Shown: positions 1-5,522 of the stretch, piece by piece
How positions within the stretch are numbered: position 1 is the stretch's first letter
How the letters are laid out: each line of letters begins with the position of its first letter
NCBI GenBank assembly: GCA_017883125.1
Contig: JADGOD010000003.1
Location: 1-8,604, forward strand
Reading direction: 5' to 3'
Length of the DNA stretch: 8,604 bases
Origin: Acidimicrobiales bacterium
GTDB lineage: Bacteria; Actinomycetota; Acidimicrobiia; Acidimicrobiales; RAAP-2
The notes under the pieces: model-generated
The model's input: the letters and a program-made list of their open reading frames with translations, nothing else
Told to the model about the DNA's origin: nothing
The model's database searches: none
Program-made: the position numbers and the translations under genes

Positions 1-255
1 CATGGGCTCGCGCTCGGCGATCTCGCCGGCCAGGCGGGCGCACTCGGCGGGCGTGCTCAGGTCGGCCGGGAGCGACAGGCAGGTGCCCACCGCCGACAGC
101 TCGGCCGCCACCTGGTCGCAGACCTCGGCCTTGCGCGACGAGATGTAGACGGTCGCACCGGCTTCGACGAAGCCGGTGGCGATCATCTTCCCGATGCCGC
201 GGCTGCCTCCGGTGACGAGGGCCACCTTTCCGTCAATCGAGAACAGATCGTTCAT
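1..255 (-). CDS. SDR family oxidoreductase, RhlG-like, N-terminal part (3' end outside window)
   Basis: Only the first 85 codons are present; the gene runs off the left edge. It begins MNDLFSIDGKVALVTGG and carries the classical SDR dinucleotide-binding motif TGGSRGIG at residues 15-22, followed by a second strand ending in YISSRK (residues 37-42). The basic SRK there usually goes with NADP(H) preference. The PADLS at residues 63-67 is the adenine-binding aspartate region. The wording closely follows the RhlG-like group of 3-oxoacyl reductases and related alcohol dehydrogenases, which is family knowledge; the substrate is unknown. The catalytic Ser and YxxxK lie outside the window. The start is supported by a GAAGGGA Shine-Dalgarno 6-7 nt upstream. 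The 83-aa gene at 304-555 lies 48 nt upstream on the same strand, so the two may be cotranscribed. Confidence 0.9.
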   Translation of the reverse strand, partial: MNDLFSIDGKVALVTGGSRGIGKMIATGFVEAGATVYISSRKAEVCDQVAAELSAVGTCLSLPADLSTPAECARLAGEIAEREPM

Positions 256-303
256 GAGCGGTCCCTTCCATCTCGTCGACTCGGCGACGGGGTTGGACAC
301 AGA

Positions 304-555
304 CTACGAGGACCCTGAACCGCCGAACGCTTCGTCATCCCTGACGGCGGCCAGATACGCCGTGCGGGGATTGGGAAGATCGGGGCGGAGCGCTCGGGCC
401 ACAGCCAGCGCCTCCTCGGCGTCGAAGGCCACGACCCGCAGGGCATGCCAACCGGGGCGGAGCATGACCCCCCAGGTCACGATCCACGTCCAGGGACCAG
501 GCGTCCCCGGTGCCGACATGTCACGGGAGTCGCCGCCGCTCCGCCCGGGCGTCAT
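304..555 (-). CDS. Hypothetical small protein, 83 aa
   Basis: I do not recognise the family. The protein has a Gly/Pro-rich start, an aromatic segment PWTWIVTWGVMLRPGW (about residues 21-36), then an alanine-rich predicted helix, VVAFDAEEALAVARALRP (about 41-58), and an acidic Gly/Ser tail. The composition looks like genuine actinobacterial coding sequence rather than a shadow frame. A GGAG sits 5 nt before the chosen ATG. A second Met at residue 13 (517-519) is possible but has no Shine-Dalgarno site. It reads in the same direction as the SDR that begins 48 nt downstream, and is divergent from the 60-aa gene at 679. It could be a small soluble binding or accessory protein; no function is claimed. 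Confidence 0.5.
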   Translation of the reverse strand: MTPGRSGGDSRDMSAPGTPGPWTWIVTWGVMLRPGWHALRVVAFDAEEALAVARALRPDLPNPRTAYLAAVRDDEAFGGSGSS

Positions 556-678
556 CGGAGCTCCGTCGCACGAGACCTGTCCGCATGGGGCCTCACGAGG
601 TGTGACCTTGGCCTCTGGACCTTCTCGGGCATGAAGCGCACAATACTGAATGTTGACACCGACGAAGAGGAGAGTGAC

Positions 679-861
679 GTGAGCGAGTTCGACAAGGTAG
701 GCGAGGATGTCACCAAGCTTCTTAAGGACCTCCGCAGTTCGATCGATGAGGCGATCGTCAAGCTCGATCTCGCAGGGAAGGACGCCCGAGATGTCGCTCA
801 GCCGCTGGTAGAGAGGATCGAGAACGCCTGGCTCGAGGTGAAGGCTCGCCTCGAAGGCTGA
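679..861 (+). CDS. Small charged alpha-helical protein, 60 aa, unknown function
   Basis: It starts at GTG (VSEFDKVGEDVTKLLKDL) and ends KARLEG. The start is set by a strong GAGGAGAG Shine-Dalgarno about 7 nt upstream (667-674). A longer in-frame reading from an ATG at 631 lacks a ribosome site. The whole chain is rich in Asp, Glu, Lys and Arg with hydrophobic residues at 3-4 spacing (V7, V11, L14, L15, L18, I22, I26, L29), so it should fold as one or two amphipathic helices, perhaps as a coiled-coil dimer. It has no signal peptide, membrane segment or cysteine. I do not recognise the family; small helical proteins like this are often conserved in actinobacteria. The 123 bp between it and the divergent gene ending at 555 must hold both promoters. 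Confidence 0.6.
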   Translation: MSEFDKVGEDVTKLLKDLRSSIDEAIVKLDLAGKDARDVAQPLVERIENAWLEVKARLEG

Positions 862-864
862 TCA

Positions 865-879
865 CCGCCCTCGGGGCGG
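865..879 (+). terminator. Short GC hairpin after the 60-aa gene
   Basis: A perfect 6-bp stem (CCGCCC/GGGCGG) with a 3-nt loop begins 4 nt after the stop codon at 859-861. No T-run follows, so it is at best a weak terminator or a 3'-end stabiliser. In DNA this G+C-rich such a stem can also arise by chance. Confidence 0.3.
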
Positions 880-899
880 CACGCTCGGCGCTCCTCGAC

Positions 900-1105
900 G
901 AGCTGGTTCGCTGGGCGAGATGCCGCCGGGCCGCGGGTGAGGACGAGCGGCGGGATCACGGCCAAAGCACCTGTTCCGAACGACCACCAGAACGATGCGG
1001 CGAAGGCGTGGGCGAGGGAGTCCCTCGGCCGCGACGGGAGCCGCCTCCGGCCTCCTCGCGGGCGGCCGCGCCGAGCTCGACGCTCAACGCGCCCCCCACC
1101 GCTGG
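900..1105 (-). pseudogene. Remnant resembling the C-terminus of an MFS (DHA2-type) transporter
   Basis: Directly after the stop codon of the LLM gene, the minus strand reads AVGGALSVELGAAAREEAGG in the LLM frame. In another frame it then reads DSLAHAFAASFWWSFGTGAL followed by AVIPPLVLTRGPAA. The two pieces have the order and flavour of the end of drug-efflux MFS proteins: a GGALxVxxLGA segment, then a loop, then a D-x-L-x-x-A-F start of the last transmembrane helix, ending in an LLxxRGP tail. That resemblance is my recognition, not a search result. There is no intact start, the pieces lie in different frames, and the rest of a transporter (about 400 aa) is missing. A GTG overlapping the LLM stop (GTGA, 1106-1109) would open a 103-aa reading frame through the second piece, but that frame begins with an arginine-rich stretch unlike real protein. 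Confidence 0.35.
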
Positions 1106-2050
1106 TCACCTCACGAGACGGCCGCGACCTGACTCGATCGGGCTGATCACCTCTTCGCCGTAGCGAGCGAGGGCCTCGAGGGCCTCTCCGGTGCTCGCCG
1201 CCGGGGTGTTGACGACGAACCAGTTCACGCCGATGTCAGCGAGCTGTGCCAGGAACTCCGCGTGGCGTTCCAGTGAGTGACCGTGGATCAGCACGTTCGT
1301 CTCGGCGGACTCGAGCTGGATGTCGAGCGAGCGTGGATCTCTGCCCGCTGACTCGCACCTCTCTCGAAGGTCGGCCACCGCTGCCGCGAGGGCGTCGAGT
1401 GACGGTAGGGCCGCGGTGCGGATGGTTGCCGCCTTGTCGTGATCGATGAGGAGAGGGGCCCAGCCTTGACCCACTCGGGCCGCCCTCTCGCGTGCCCGCC
1501 TGGAGTTTCCGGCGATCCAGATCGGAAGATCGTCGCCCTGGGGTGGAGGGGGGAGTGCCGTCTGAGCCAGCGACGTGAATTGGCGTCCATCGAACGCGAA
1601 TCCCCGGGTGGACCAGATGCCGCGCATAACCTCGACGGCCTCGTCGAAGAGCTCGTTACGCTCGTCGAACTCGCTTCCGACCGCTGCGAACTCTGAGCGC
1701 AGATACCCGACGCCTGCCACCAGGGTCACCCGGCCGTCAGAGAGCACGTCCAGCGTCGCTATCGCCTTGGCCGCCATGAACGGGTTCCGGTACGGGAGGA
1801 TCATCGCATAGGGCATGAGGCGGATCCGGCGCGTGACCGCTGCGCAGAACCCGAGACCCGTGGTCAGATCGAACGCTTCGTGCCCGCCGCGCCGAATCCA
1901 CTTCTCTGAAGGGATCGGGTGCTCCGTGAACGCCAGAGCCGCGAATCCGGCGTGCTCGGCTGCCGCAGCGAATCGGGTCATGCCCTCTGCCCCGAGAAGG
2001 TCCCGAGTGCAGTCGGACACCGCGATCGGGTACTGGACGGTGAATCTCAT
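1106..2050 (-). CDS. LLM class F420-dependent oxidoreductase (Rv2161c-like family), 314 aa
   Basis: A luciferase-like (beta/alpha)8 barrel enzyme, expected to use coenzyme F420 (or FMN) to reduce or oxidise a small organic substrate in the cytoplasm. Diagnostic stretches are FTEHPIPSEKW (residues 41-51), MILPYRNPFMAAKAIATLDV (83-102), LSDGRVTLVAGVGYLRSEF (103-121) and LPIWIAGNSRRARERAARVG (175-194). This is the pattern of the Rv2161c-type F420 subfamily. Length is normal and it seems intact. The ATG at 2050-2048 is preceded by GGAGG with 9-nt spacing. The reading frame stays open a further 321 codons upstream, but that part is antisense to the aldo/keto reductase and was excluded. The gene is divergent from the aldo/keto reductase, with a shared inverted repeat between them. 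The substrate is unknown; the context suggests redox steps in a catabolic route. Confidence 0.93.
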   Translation of the reverse strand: MRFTVQYPIAVSDCTRDLLGAEGMTRFAAAAEHAGFAALAFTEHPIPSEKWIRRGGHEAFDLTTGLGFCAAVTRRIRLMPYAMILPYRNPFMAAKAIATLDVLSDGRVTLVAGVGYLRSEFAAVGSEFDERNELFDEAVEVMRGIWSTRGFAFDGRQFTSLAQTALPPPPQGDDLPIWIAGNSRRARERAARVGQGWAPLLIDHDKAATIRTAALPSLDALAAAVADLRERCESAGRDPRSLDIQLESAETNVLIHGHSLERHAEFLAQLADIGVNWFVVNTPAASTGEALEALARYGEEVISPIESGRGRLVR

Positions 2051-2074
2051 CGCTGCATTCCTCCAGACGACCGC

Positions 2075-2131
2075 AGTAGCCTCGGCAAGACGCCCGTCGC
2101 TTGCTTGCTGTGTCTTCTTGTCGAAGCTACT
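2075..2131. promoter_or_regulatory. Inverted repeat in the divergent LLM/aldo-keto reductase promoter region (operator candidate)
   Basis: The left arm (2075-2090, AGTAGCCTCGGCAAGA) and the reverse complement of the right arm (2116-2131, AGTAGCTTCGACAAGA) match at 14 of 16 positions, with 25 nt between them. Arm centres are 41 nt apart, close to four helical turns. The left arm ends 25 bp from the LLM start codon and the right arm 43 bp from the aldo/keto reductase start, so each arm lies about where a promoter would be. This suits two sites for one dimeric regulator controlling both genes, possibly with looping. No regulator gene is in the window. No clear -35/-10 pair was found for either gene. 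Confidence 0.5.
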
Positions 2132-2173
2132 CCGGCGGCGATCCAAGCTGGCGGACACAAGAGGAGGGCATCG

Positions 2174-3055
2174 ATGCAGCCAGCTCGGGTCTTGGACGAC
2201 CAGACGGTCGGAACGCTCCTGATCGGCGATGTCCCCGTGCGTCGATTGGGCTTTGGAGCCATGCGGATCTCGGGAGCTCGAAACGCCGAGGGGGTCCGTG
2301 ACCGCGAAGAGGCACGGGCACTCGTGCGGCGCGTCATCGAGCGAGGCGTGAACTTCATCGATACCGCTGACATCTACGGCTATGGGCAGTCCGAGGAGAT
2401 CATCTTCGAGGCGATCGCTCCCTACCCTGAGGGTCTCCTGATCAGCACAAAGGCGGGATTCGAGCCGCGCAAGATGCTTCCAGGAGAGCTCAGCCTCCCG
2501 CCGAGGGGAGATCCCGAGCAGATCAAGCGCCAGTGCGACCTGAGCCTTCAGCGCCTCGGCCTCGATCATCTCGAGCACTACCAGGTCCATGTGCCCGACC
2601 CCAAGGTCCCCTATGAAGAGACCGTCGGGGCGTTCGTCGAGCTCCAGAACGCCGGCAAGGTTCGTCACATCGGGGTCTCGAACGTGACCGTCGAACAGCT
2701 GCGCCTCGCGCAGCGGCTCTGCACCGTCGCCTCCGTTCAGAACAAGTACAACGCGGGCGAGCGCGGCGCTGACGCCGTCCTCGAGGTCTGTGAGCACGAG
2801 GGGATCCCGTTCCTGCCCTGGCAGCCCGTTGCGGTCGACGACGCGGCTCGGGGCGTCGTCCAGTCGCTGGCGGCTCGAGAGGGGGTCTCCGAAGCGCAGA
2901 TCGCCTTGGCGTGGATCCTCAAGCGTTCGCCGATGATGCTTCCGATACCCGGCACCTCCCAGATCAGACACCTCGATGACAACGTCGACGCCGCCTGGGT
3001 CACCTTGGACCATGATGACGTCACGGCCATCAACGATGCGGTCGGGGGAGCCTGA
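2174..3055 (+). CDS. Aldo/keto reductase, 293 aa
   Basis: An NAD(P)H-dependent TIM-barrel oxidoreductase that reduces aldehydes or ketones. The catalytic tetrad of the AKR superfamily is visible: D63 and Y68 in FIDTADIYGYGQSE, K93 in LLISTKAG, and H139 in YQVHVPDP. Downstream, IGVSN (166-170) and IPGTSQIRHLDDN (258-270) are the usual AKR cofactor-binding region, where the second motif contacts the NADP phosphate. QNKYN (189-193) is the equivalent of the common Q-x-x-Y/F-N strand. Length is slightly short, as in compact prokaryotic AKRs of the YdbC-like kind. The start at 2174 has an ideal AGGAGG with a 6-nt spacer (2162-2167). It is divergent from the LLM oxidoreductase and probably co-regulated through the inverted repeat at 2075-2131. 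A strong stem-loop follows the stop codon. The physiological substrate is not predictable. Confidence 0.95.
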   Translation: MQPARVLDDQTVGTLLIGDVPVRRLGFGAMRISGARNAEGVRDREEARALVRRVIERGVNFIDTADIYGYGQSEEIIFEAIAPYPEGLLISTKAGFEPRKMLPGELSLPPRGDPEQIKRQCDLSLQRLGLDHLEHYQVHVPDPKVPYEETVGAFVELQNAGKVRHIGVSNVTVEQLRLAQRLCTVASVQNKYNAGERGADAVLEVCEHEGIPFLPWQPVAVDDAARGVVQSLAAREGVSEAQIALAWILKRSPMMLPIPGTSQIRHLDDNVDAAWVTLDHDDVTAINDAVGGA

Positions 3056-3060
3056 GCGAT

Positions 3061-3106
3061 CCTCGGTTCGATCGCCGGCCGGGGCACGGCATCGGATCGA
3101 CCGAGG
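3061..3106 (+). terminator. Stem-loop after the aldo/keto reductase
   Basis: Beginning 5 nt after the TGA, CCTCGGT (3061-3067) pairs with ACCGAGG (3100-3106). After one bulged T, CGATC (3069-3073) pairs with GATCG (3095-3099), and an inner GCCG/CGGC (3074-3077 with 3087-3090) can extend the stem. That gives 12 bp plus 4, which is well above chance. No T-tract follows, so it is a stem-only terminator or 3'-end protecting structure for the aldo/keto reductase mRNA. It could also stop antisense transcription from the minus strand. Confidence 0.5.
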
Positions 3107-3111
3107 TGACG

Positions 3112-3372
3112 AGCGATCCGGTCTCTCGGCGCACCGCCGCCAGGATCTCGGTCGCGAGGATCTCGACCGAGCGGGCGGTGTTGGTGGAGGAGAGACCTCC
3201 GAGGCCCTCCTGAGCCAGGAATCGTTCGTGTCCGAGGATCTCGTGGTCCTAGAGGATCTCGTCGATCACCTCTTGGGGGCTTCCGACGAGCAGCAACCGG
3301 TCACGGCGGGCGGTTCGGACCCCTGTCATGGAGTGACGGGTAGATCCTCTGGAGCACGGTGGTGAGCTCCCC
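3112..3372 (-). pseudogene. Luciferase-like (LLM class) oxidoreductase, C-terminal remnant with in-frame stop
   Basis: The minus strand reads RRDRLLLVGSPQEVIDEIL, a TAG stop (3251-3249), then DHEILGHERFLAQEGLGGLS and ARSVEILATEILAAVRRETG. This is the characteristic C-terminal segment of flavin-dependent LLM monooxygenases: GSPxxVxxKIL, HExxGHDRFLxQ, a GGL turn, then a helix IELLATExxPxVR. A shifted frame just upstream gives VLQRIYPSLHDRG, which fits the preceding FYPxL region, so at least one frameshift is also likely. The N-terminal two thirds are absent. It is clearly a different subfamily from the intact F420-type gene at 1106-2050. The DNA motif GAGATCCTC recurs because Glu-Ile-Leu occurs several times. 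It is a decayed gene and is not expected to give a working enzyme. Confidence 0.7.
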
Positions 3373-3528
3373 TGGTGGACCGCATCGTCAGGTGACAAGA
3401 GGCCCCGGGGTCGCTCCCCTCACGGAGAACGAGATCGAGCGGTCGACCATCACGGGTGGCCCAGCCCGCTGTTCGCCGGGAATCGCGCAGTTTGGAGCCC
3501 GTCTTCGACTCTCAGAGATGGGTGGCTC

Positions 3529-3645
3529 ATGTCGTCAGATTCGGTGATTGTACGAGACGTCGGGTCGTGCGACGACCTTCAGAACGTCTCGGTGGCGATT
3601 CCGAACCCAGGCAAGATCGCCATCATCGGGGTCACCCTCCGATGA
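3529..3645 (+). pseudogene. Hydroxymethylglutaryl-CoA lyase, truncated N-terminal remnant
   Basis: A 38-codon frame reads MSSDSVIVRDVGSCDDLQNV, then SVAIPNPGKIAIIGVTLR and a stop. It matches the start of HMG-CoA lyases (leucine degradation and related CoA-ester cleavage), where the sequence runs V-x-I-x-E-VGPRDGLQNE, then x-I-x-T-x-x-K-I-x-L-I. In the remnant VGPRDGLQN has become VGSCDDLQN. The arginine that is catalytic in the family (Arg41 of human HMGCL) is Cys14 here, while the metal-binding aspartate survives as Asp15. After KIAII the match breaks off and the remaining roughly 260 residues are missing. It is therefore a non-functional fragment. A faint CoA-transferase-like tail may precede it (about 3422-3526, reading ITGGPARCSPGIAQFGARLR), but that is too weak to call. 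Confidence 0.6.
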
Positions 3646-3820
3646 GGATCATCGCGTCCTGCGGCAGCATCGTGAATCTCGAGACAAGGTTGGCGAAGGC
3701 TTCGGCCATCGGTCCGCCGCCCCGCTTGTGGGCAGGAGACGCTCACGGTGGGGGACTATAGATTGGCGGCTCCACCCGACCTCAACTCGCGGGCCGAGGA
3801 CCCACGGTTCGGGTGCTCGC
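3646..3820. other. Gene-less, decayed stretch
   Basis: No intact gene is visible. On the minus strand a short frame reads MAEAFANLVSRFTMLPQDAM and ends ILIGG (3711-3634), which looks protein-like and may be part of another lost gene, but it has no recognisable family. On the plus strand nothing continues the HMG-CoA lyase remnant. A TATAGAT box (3757-3763) has no -35 partner and no gene behind it. The SDR gene on the minus strand ends at 3821 with no terminator-like hairpin seen here. Confidence 0.4.
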
Positions 3821-4643
3821 TCAGCCCGGCGTCACCAGCGCTGCGACGACCCCACCATCGACGAGGAGGTCTGCTCCCGTGATGAAGCTGCCGTGTCGAC
3901 TGATCAGGAACTCCACCACACCGGCGATGTCCTCTGGCGTCCCGACGCGACCGGTTCCGGATCCTGCGATCATCGCACGCATCATGTCTCCGTTCGGGCC
4001 TTCGAGCTCGGCGTTTCCCATCGGAGTCGAGATGATGCCAGGAGAGATGGAGTTCACCGTGGCACCACGCCGGCCCCATCTCAGCGAGGCTGCCCGGACG
4101 CGCAGCTGGTTGGCGCGCTTGGCGACCCCGTAGGCGGTCCCTGAGTCAGCCAACGCCTCCGGCGTGAGCTCTGGCAGGTCCAAGAGGAGCTCTGTCGAGG
4201 TGGTGGCGAGACGCTGCTCGAGGTCAGGATCCAAGACCGCCATCGTTCCGGCCATCGATGCGATGAACACGCCCGCCCCCCCCAGTGCTCATCACTCCAC
4301 CGAAGGCGTCGAGCATCAGAGCCGTGCCGAGTAGATCGACACGCAGCATCGCTTCGATCGAAGCCTGGACGGGGGAGAGCCCGGCGGTGTGCACCAGCGC
4401 GGTCACCGGGCCCAAGGCCGCCGCCTCTGCGGCGAGCGCCTGGACCGAGTCCTTCTCCGAGACGTCGACGACGCGGCTCAACACGTCGTATCCCGTCCCC
4501 GTCAGGAGCTTCGCCTCGGACTTCAGCAGCCCCTCGTTGAAGTCAGCGAGGATCACCGTGGAACCGGTGCCGATGCGGCGGGCGATCGCCGAACCCATGC
4601 CGCCCGCCCCGGTGATGACGACGACGTTCCTTGAATCAGTCAT
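3821..4643 (-). pseudogene. SDR family oxidoreductase, interrupted by a single-base frameshift
   Basis: Two overlapping frames (N-part from 4643, C-part ending at 3821) join into one 273-aa SDR if one base is removed from the run of eight C at 4276-4283 (G on the coding strand). The N-part has the Rossmann motif TGAGGMG (residues 11-17), an acidic ADF after strand 2 (33-35), DVSEKDS (60-66) and HTAG (85-88, the NNAG equivalent). The C-part has the catalytic Ser in FIASMAG (about S129), YGVAK (Y171, K175) and SISPGIISTPMG, and ends with FITGADLLVDGG. A roughly 40-residue insertion between Ser and Tyr is typical of one actinobacterial SDR group. All catalytic residues are retained. As written, the protein would end in a wrong-frame tail soon after residue 122. 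This could be a sequencing or assembly slip in the homopolymer, a recent mutation, or slippage control. No Shine-Dalgarno site is seen; see the TAGTGT box. Confidence 0.85.
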
Positions 4644-4649
4644 GAACGA

Positions 4650-4655
4650 ACACTA
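4650..4655 (-). promoter_or_regulatory. -10 box placed for a leaderless SDR transcript
   Basis: On the minus strand TAGTGT ends 6 nt before the ATG (4643-4641) of the SDR. It fits the actinobacterial TANNNT pattern and would put the transcription start at or next to the A of the ATG. That explains why no Shine-Dalgarno site precedes this gene. No convincing -35 element was found. Confidence 0.4.
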
Positions 4656-4768
4656 AGCCTCGCGCCCCGCTCATGCAGGCTGGGATCTCTCGACCTCGAT
4701 CCGTAGATGGCTCCGCTGATCGGGGAGTTGGTCGGCCAGTCGCGCTCCTCGGATCGTGGCGACGGGTG

Positions 4769-4802
4769 ATGCGAAGAGGTCACAGCGCAACTAGATTCGC
4801 AT
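4769..4802. promoter_or_regulatory. Inverted repeat around a -10 box upstream of the hydrolase
   Basis: ATGCGAA (4769-4775) is exactly mirrored by TTCGCAT (4796-4802) with 20 nt between. The box TAGATT (4792-4797, TANNNT type) overlaps the right arm and ends 11 nt before the hydrolase ATG at 4809, so the 5' leader would be only a few bases long. A protein bound at the repeat would cover the promoter, so this is a possible repressor site. A 7-bp repeat can occur by chance, and no -35 is evident. Confidence 0.35.
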
Positions 4803-4808
4803 TCCACC

Positions 4809-5489
4809 ATGGCCACCCCACCAAAGACGCTCATCCTCATCCACGGCTTCTCCTCGAGCTTCGAACACAACTGGAGGAGCAATGGCTGGGTCGACATCCT
4901 GGCTGACTTCGGCTGCGACGCGCCCGAGATCGATCTGCCGGGTCACGGGAGCTCTCCAGCGTCTTCGGATCCCGCCGACTACGCCGATGTCCCAGAGGCG
5001 CTCTTCAAGTCCCTTCCGGGATCTCCGCCCTATGACGCGGTGGGATTCTCGATCGGAGCCCAACAGGTGCTCCGCATGGCGATCGCCCATCCCGACTCGT
5101 TCCGGCGCATCGCCCTGCTCGGCATTGGCGACAGCGTCTTCGGGAACAACGACACCCAAGTGATCATCGATGCGCTCGAAGCCGAAAACGAGCCCGAAGA
5201 CGTCCATCTCCGTCTCTTCCGCAGGCTGGCGGCGACGACCCACAGCGACGTCCCCTCTCTCGTCGCCTTCCTCAAGCGGCCGCGCCCGACGATCGACGAA
5301 GCGATGCTCGCCAAGGTGACCTGCCCTGTCCTCGTTGTCCTCGGCGATCGCGACGAGCCGAGTGCAGAGCGGCTGGTCGCAGCGCTGCCCTCGGCTGAGC
5401 TGGTCACGCTCCCTGGAGTCGACCACTTCGCGACCCCATCGGACTTCGGCGCCATCGACGCCACGATGAGGTTCTTCGACCTCGACTGA
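4809..5489 (+). CDS. Alpha/beta hydrolase, 226 aa
   Basis: A serine hydrolase of the alpha/beta fold, probably an esterase, lactonase or C-C bond hydrolase acting in the cytoplasm. LILIHGF (residues 8-14) is the oxyanion-hole strand and turn. DLPGHGSS (42-49) is the usual second motif. GFSIGA (79-84) is the nucleophile elbow with Ser81. LGDRDEP (178-184) supplies the acid (probably Asp182), and GVDHFATP (203-210) the catalytic His206. The triad is complete. The protein is short because the cap between strands 6 and 7 is small. There is no signal peptide. No Shine-Dalgarno site is visible before the ATG; a TAGATT box lies 11 nt upstream, so the mRNA may be nearly leaderless. It is divergent from the SDR, and convergent with the P450 operon that ends 33 nt downstream. 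Confidence 0.93.
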   Translation: MATPPKTLILIHGFSSSFEHNWRSNGWVDILADFGCDAPEIDLPGHGSSPASSDPADYADVPEALFKSLPGSPPYDAVGFSIGAQQVLRMAIAHPDSFRRIALLGIGDSVFGNNDTQVIIDALEAENEPEDVHLRLFRRLAATTHSDVPSLVAFLKRPRPTIDEAMLAKVTCPVLVVLGDRDEPSAERLVAALPSAELVTLPGVDHFATPSDFGAIDATMRFFDLD

Positions 5490-5518
5490 GGCGTCGAAGT
5501 CAGGGGTTCCGAGACGTC
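5490..5518. terminator. Weak hairpin between convergent genes
   Basis: GGCGTC (5490-5495) can pair with GACGTC (5513-5518), 6 bp including one G-T, around a 17-nt loop. It fills nearly all of the 33-nt gap between the hydrolase stop and the end of the P450 operon, where termination from both sides is expected. There is no strong T-run, so the call rests mainly on position. Confidence 0.25.
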
Positions 5519-5522
5519 ACCT

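Noticed and set aside
653..658. TTGACA as a -35 box before the 60-aa gene.
   Set aside because: No -10 hexamer lies at a suitable distance before the GTG start at 679; the box is too close to the ribosome site.
445..678. N-terminal extension of the 60-aa plus-strand protein.
   Set aside because: It is Pro/Arg-rich, overlaps the opposite-strand 83-aa gene, and lacks a ribosome site; the GTG at 679 has a strong one.
2051..3013. Upstream open extension (321 codons) of the F420-LLM gene on the minus strand.
   Set aside because: It is antisense to a well-supported aldo/keto reductase, has no family resemblance, and the internal ATG at 2050 has a good Shine-Dalgarno site and the expected LLM N-terminus.
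3120..3270. Repeated GAGGATCTCG-like motifs, suggestive of a regulatory repeat.
   Set aside because: On the minus strand they encode repeated Glu-Ile-Leu residues in the luciferase-like remnant, which explains them.
3422..3526. Possible CaiB/BaiF CoA-transferase C-terminal remnant before the HMG-CoA lyase fragment.
   Set aside because: Only a loose resemblance (ITGGPARCSPG...); the order CoA-transferase then lyase is plausible, but the sequence match is too weak to annotate.
3548..4144. Plus-strand open frame (198 aa) across the graveyard and the SDR C-terminus.
   Set aside because: Low-complexity Arg/Ser/His composition, no ribosome site, and it overlaps clear SDR coding sequence on the other strand.
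4791..5426. Long minus-strand open frame (211 aa).
   Set aside because: It is the antisense shadow of the alpha/beta hydrolase, which has a complete catalytic triad; the shadow is Arg/Gly/Asp-rich with no motif.
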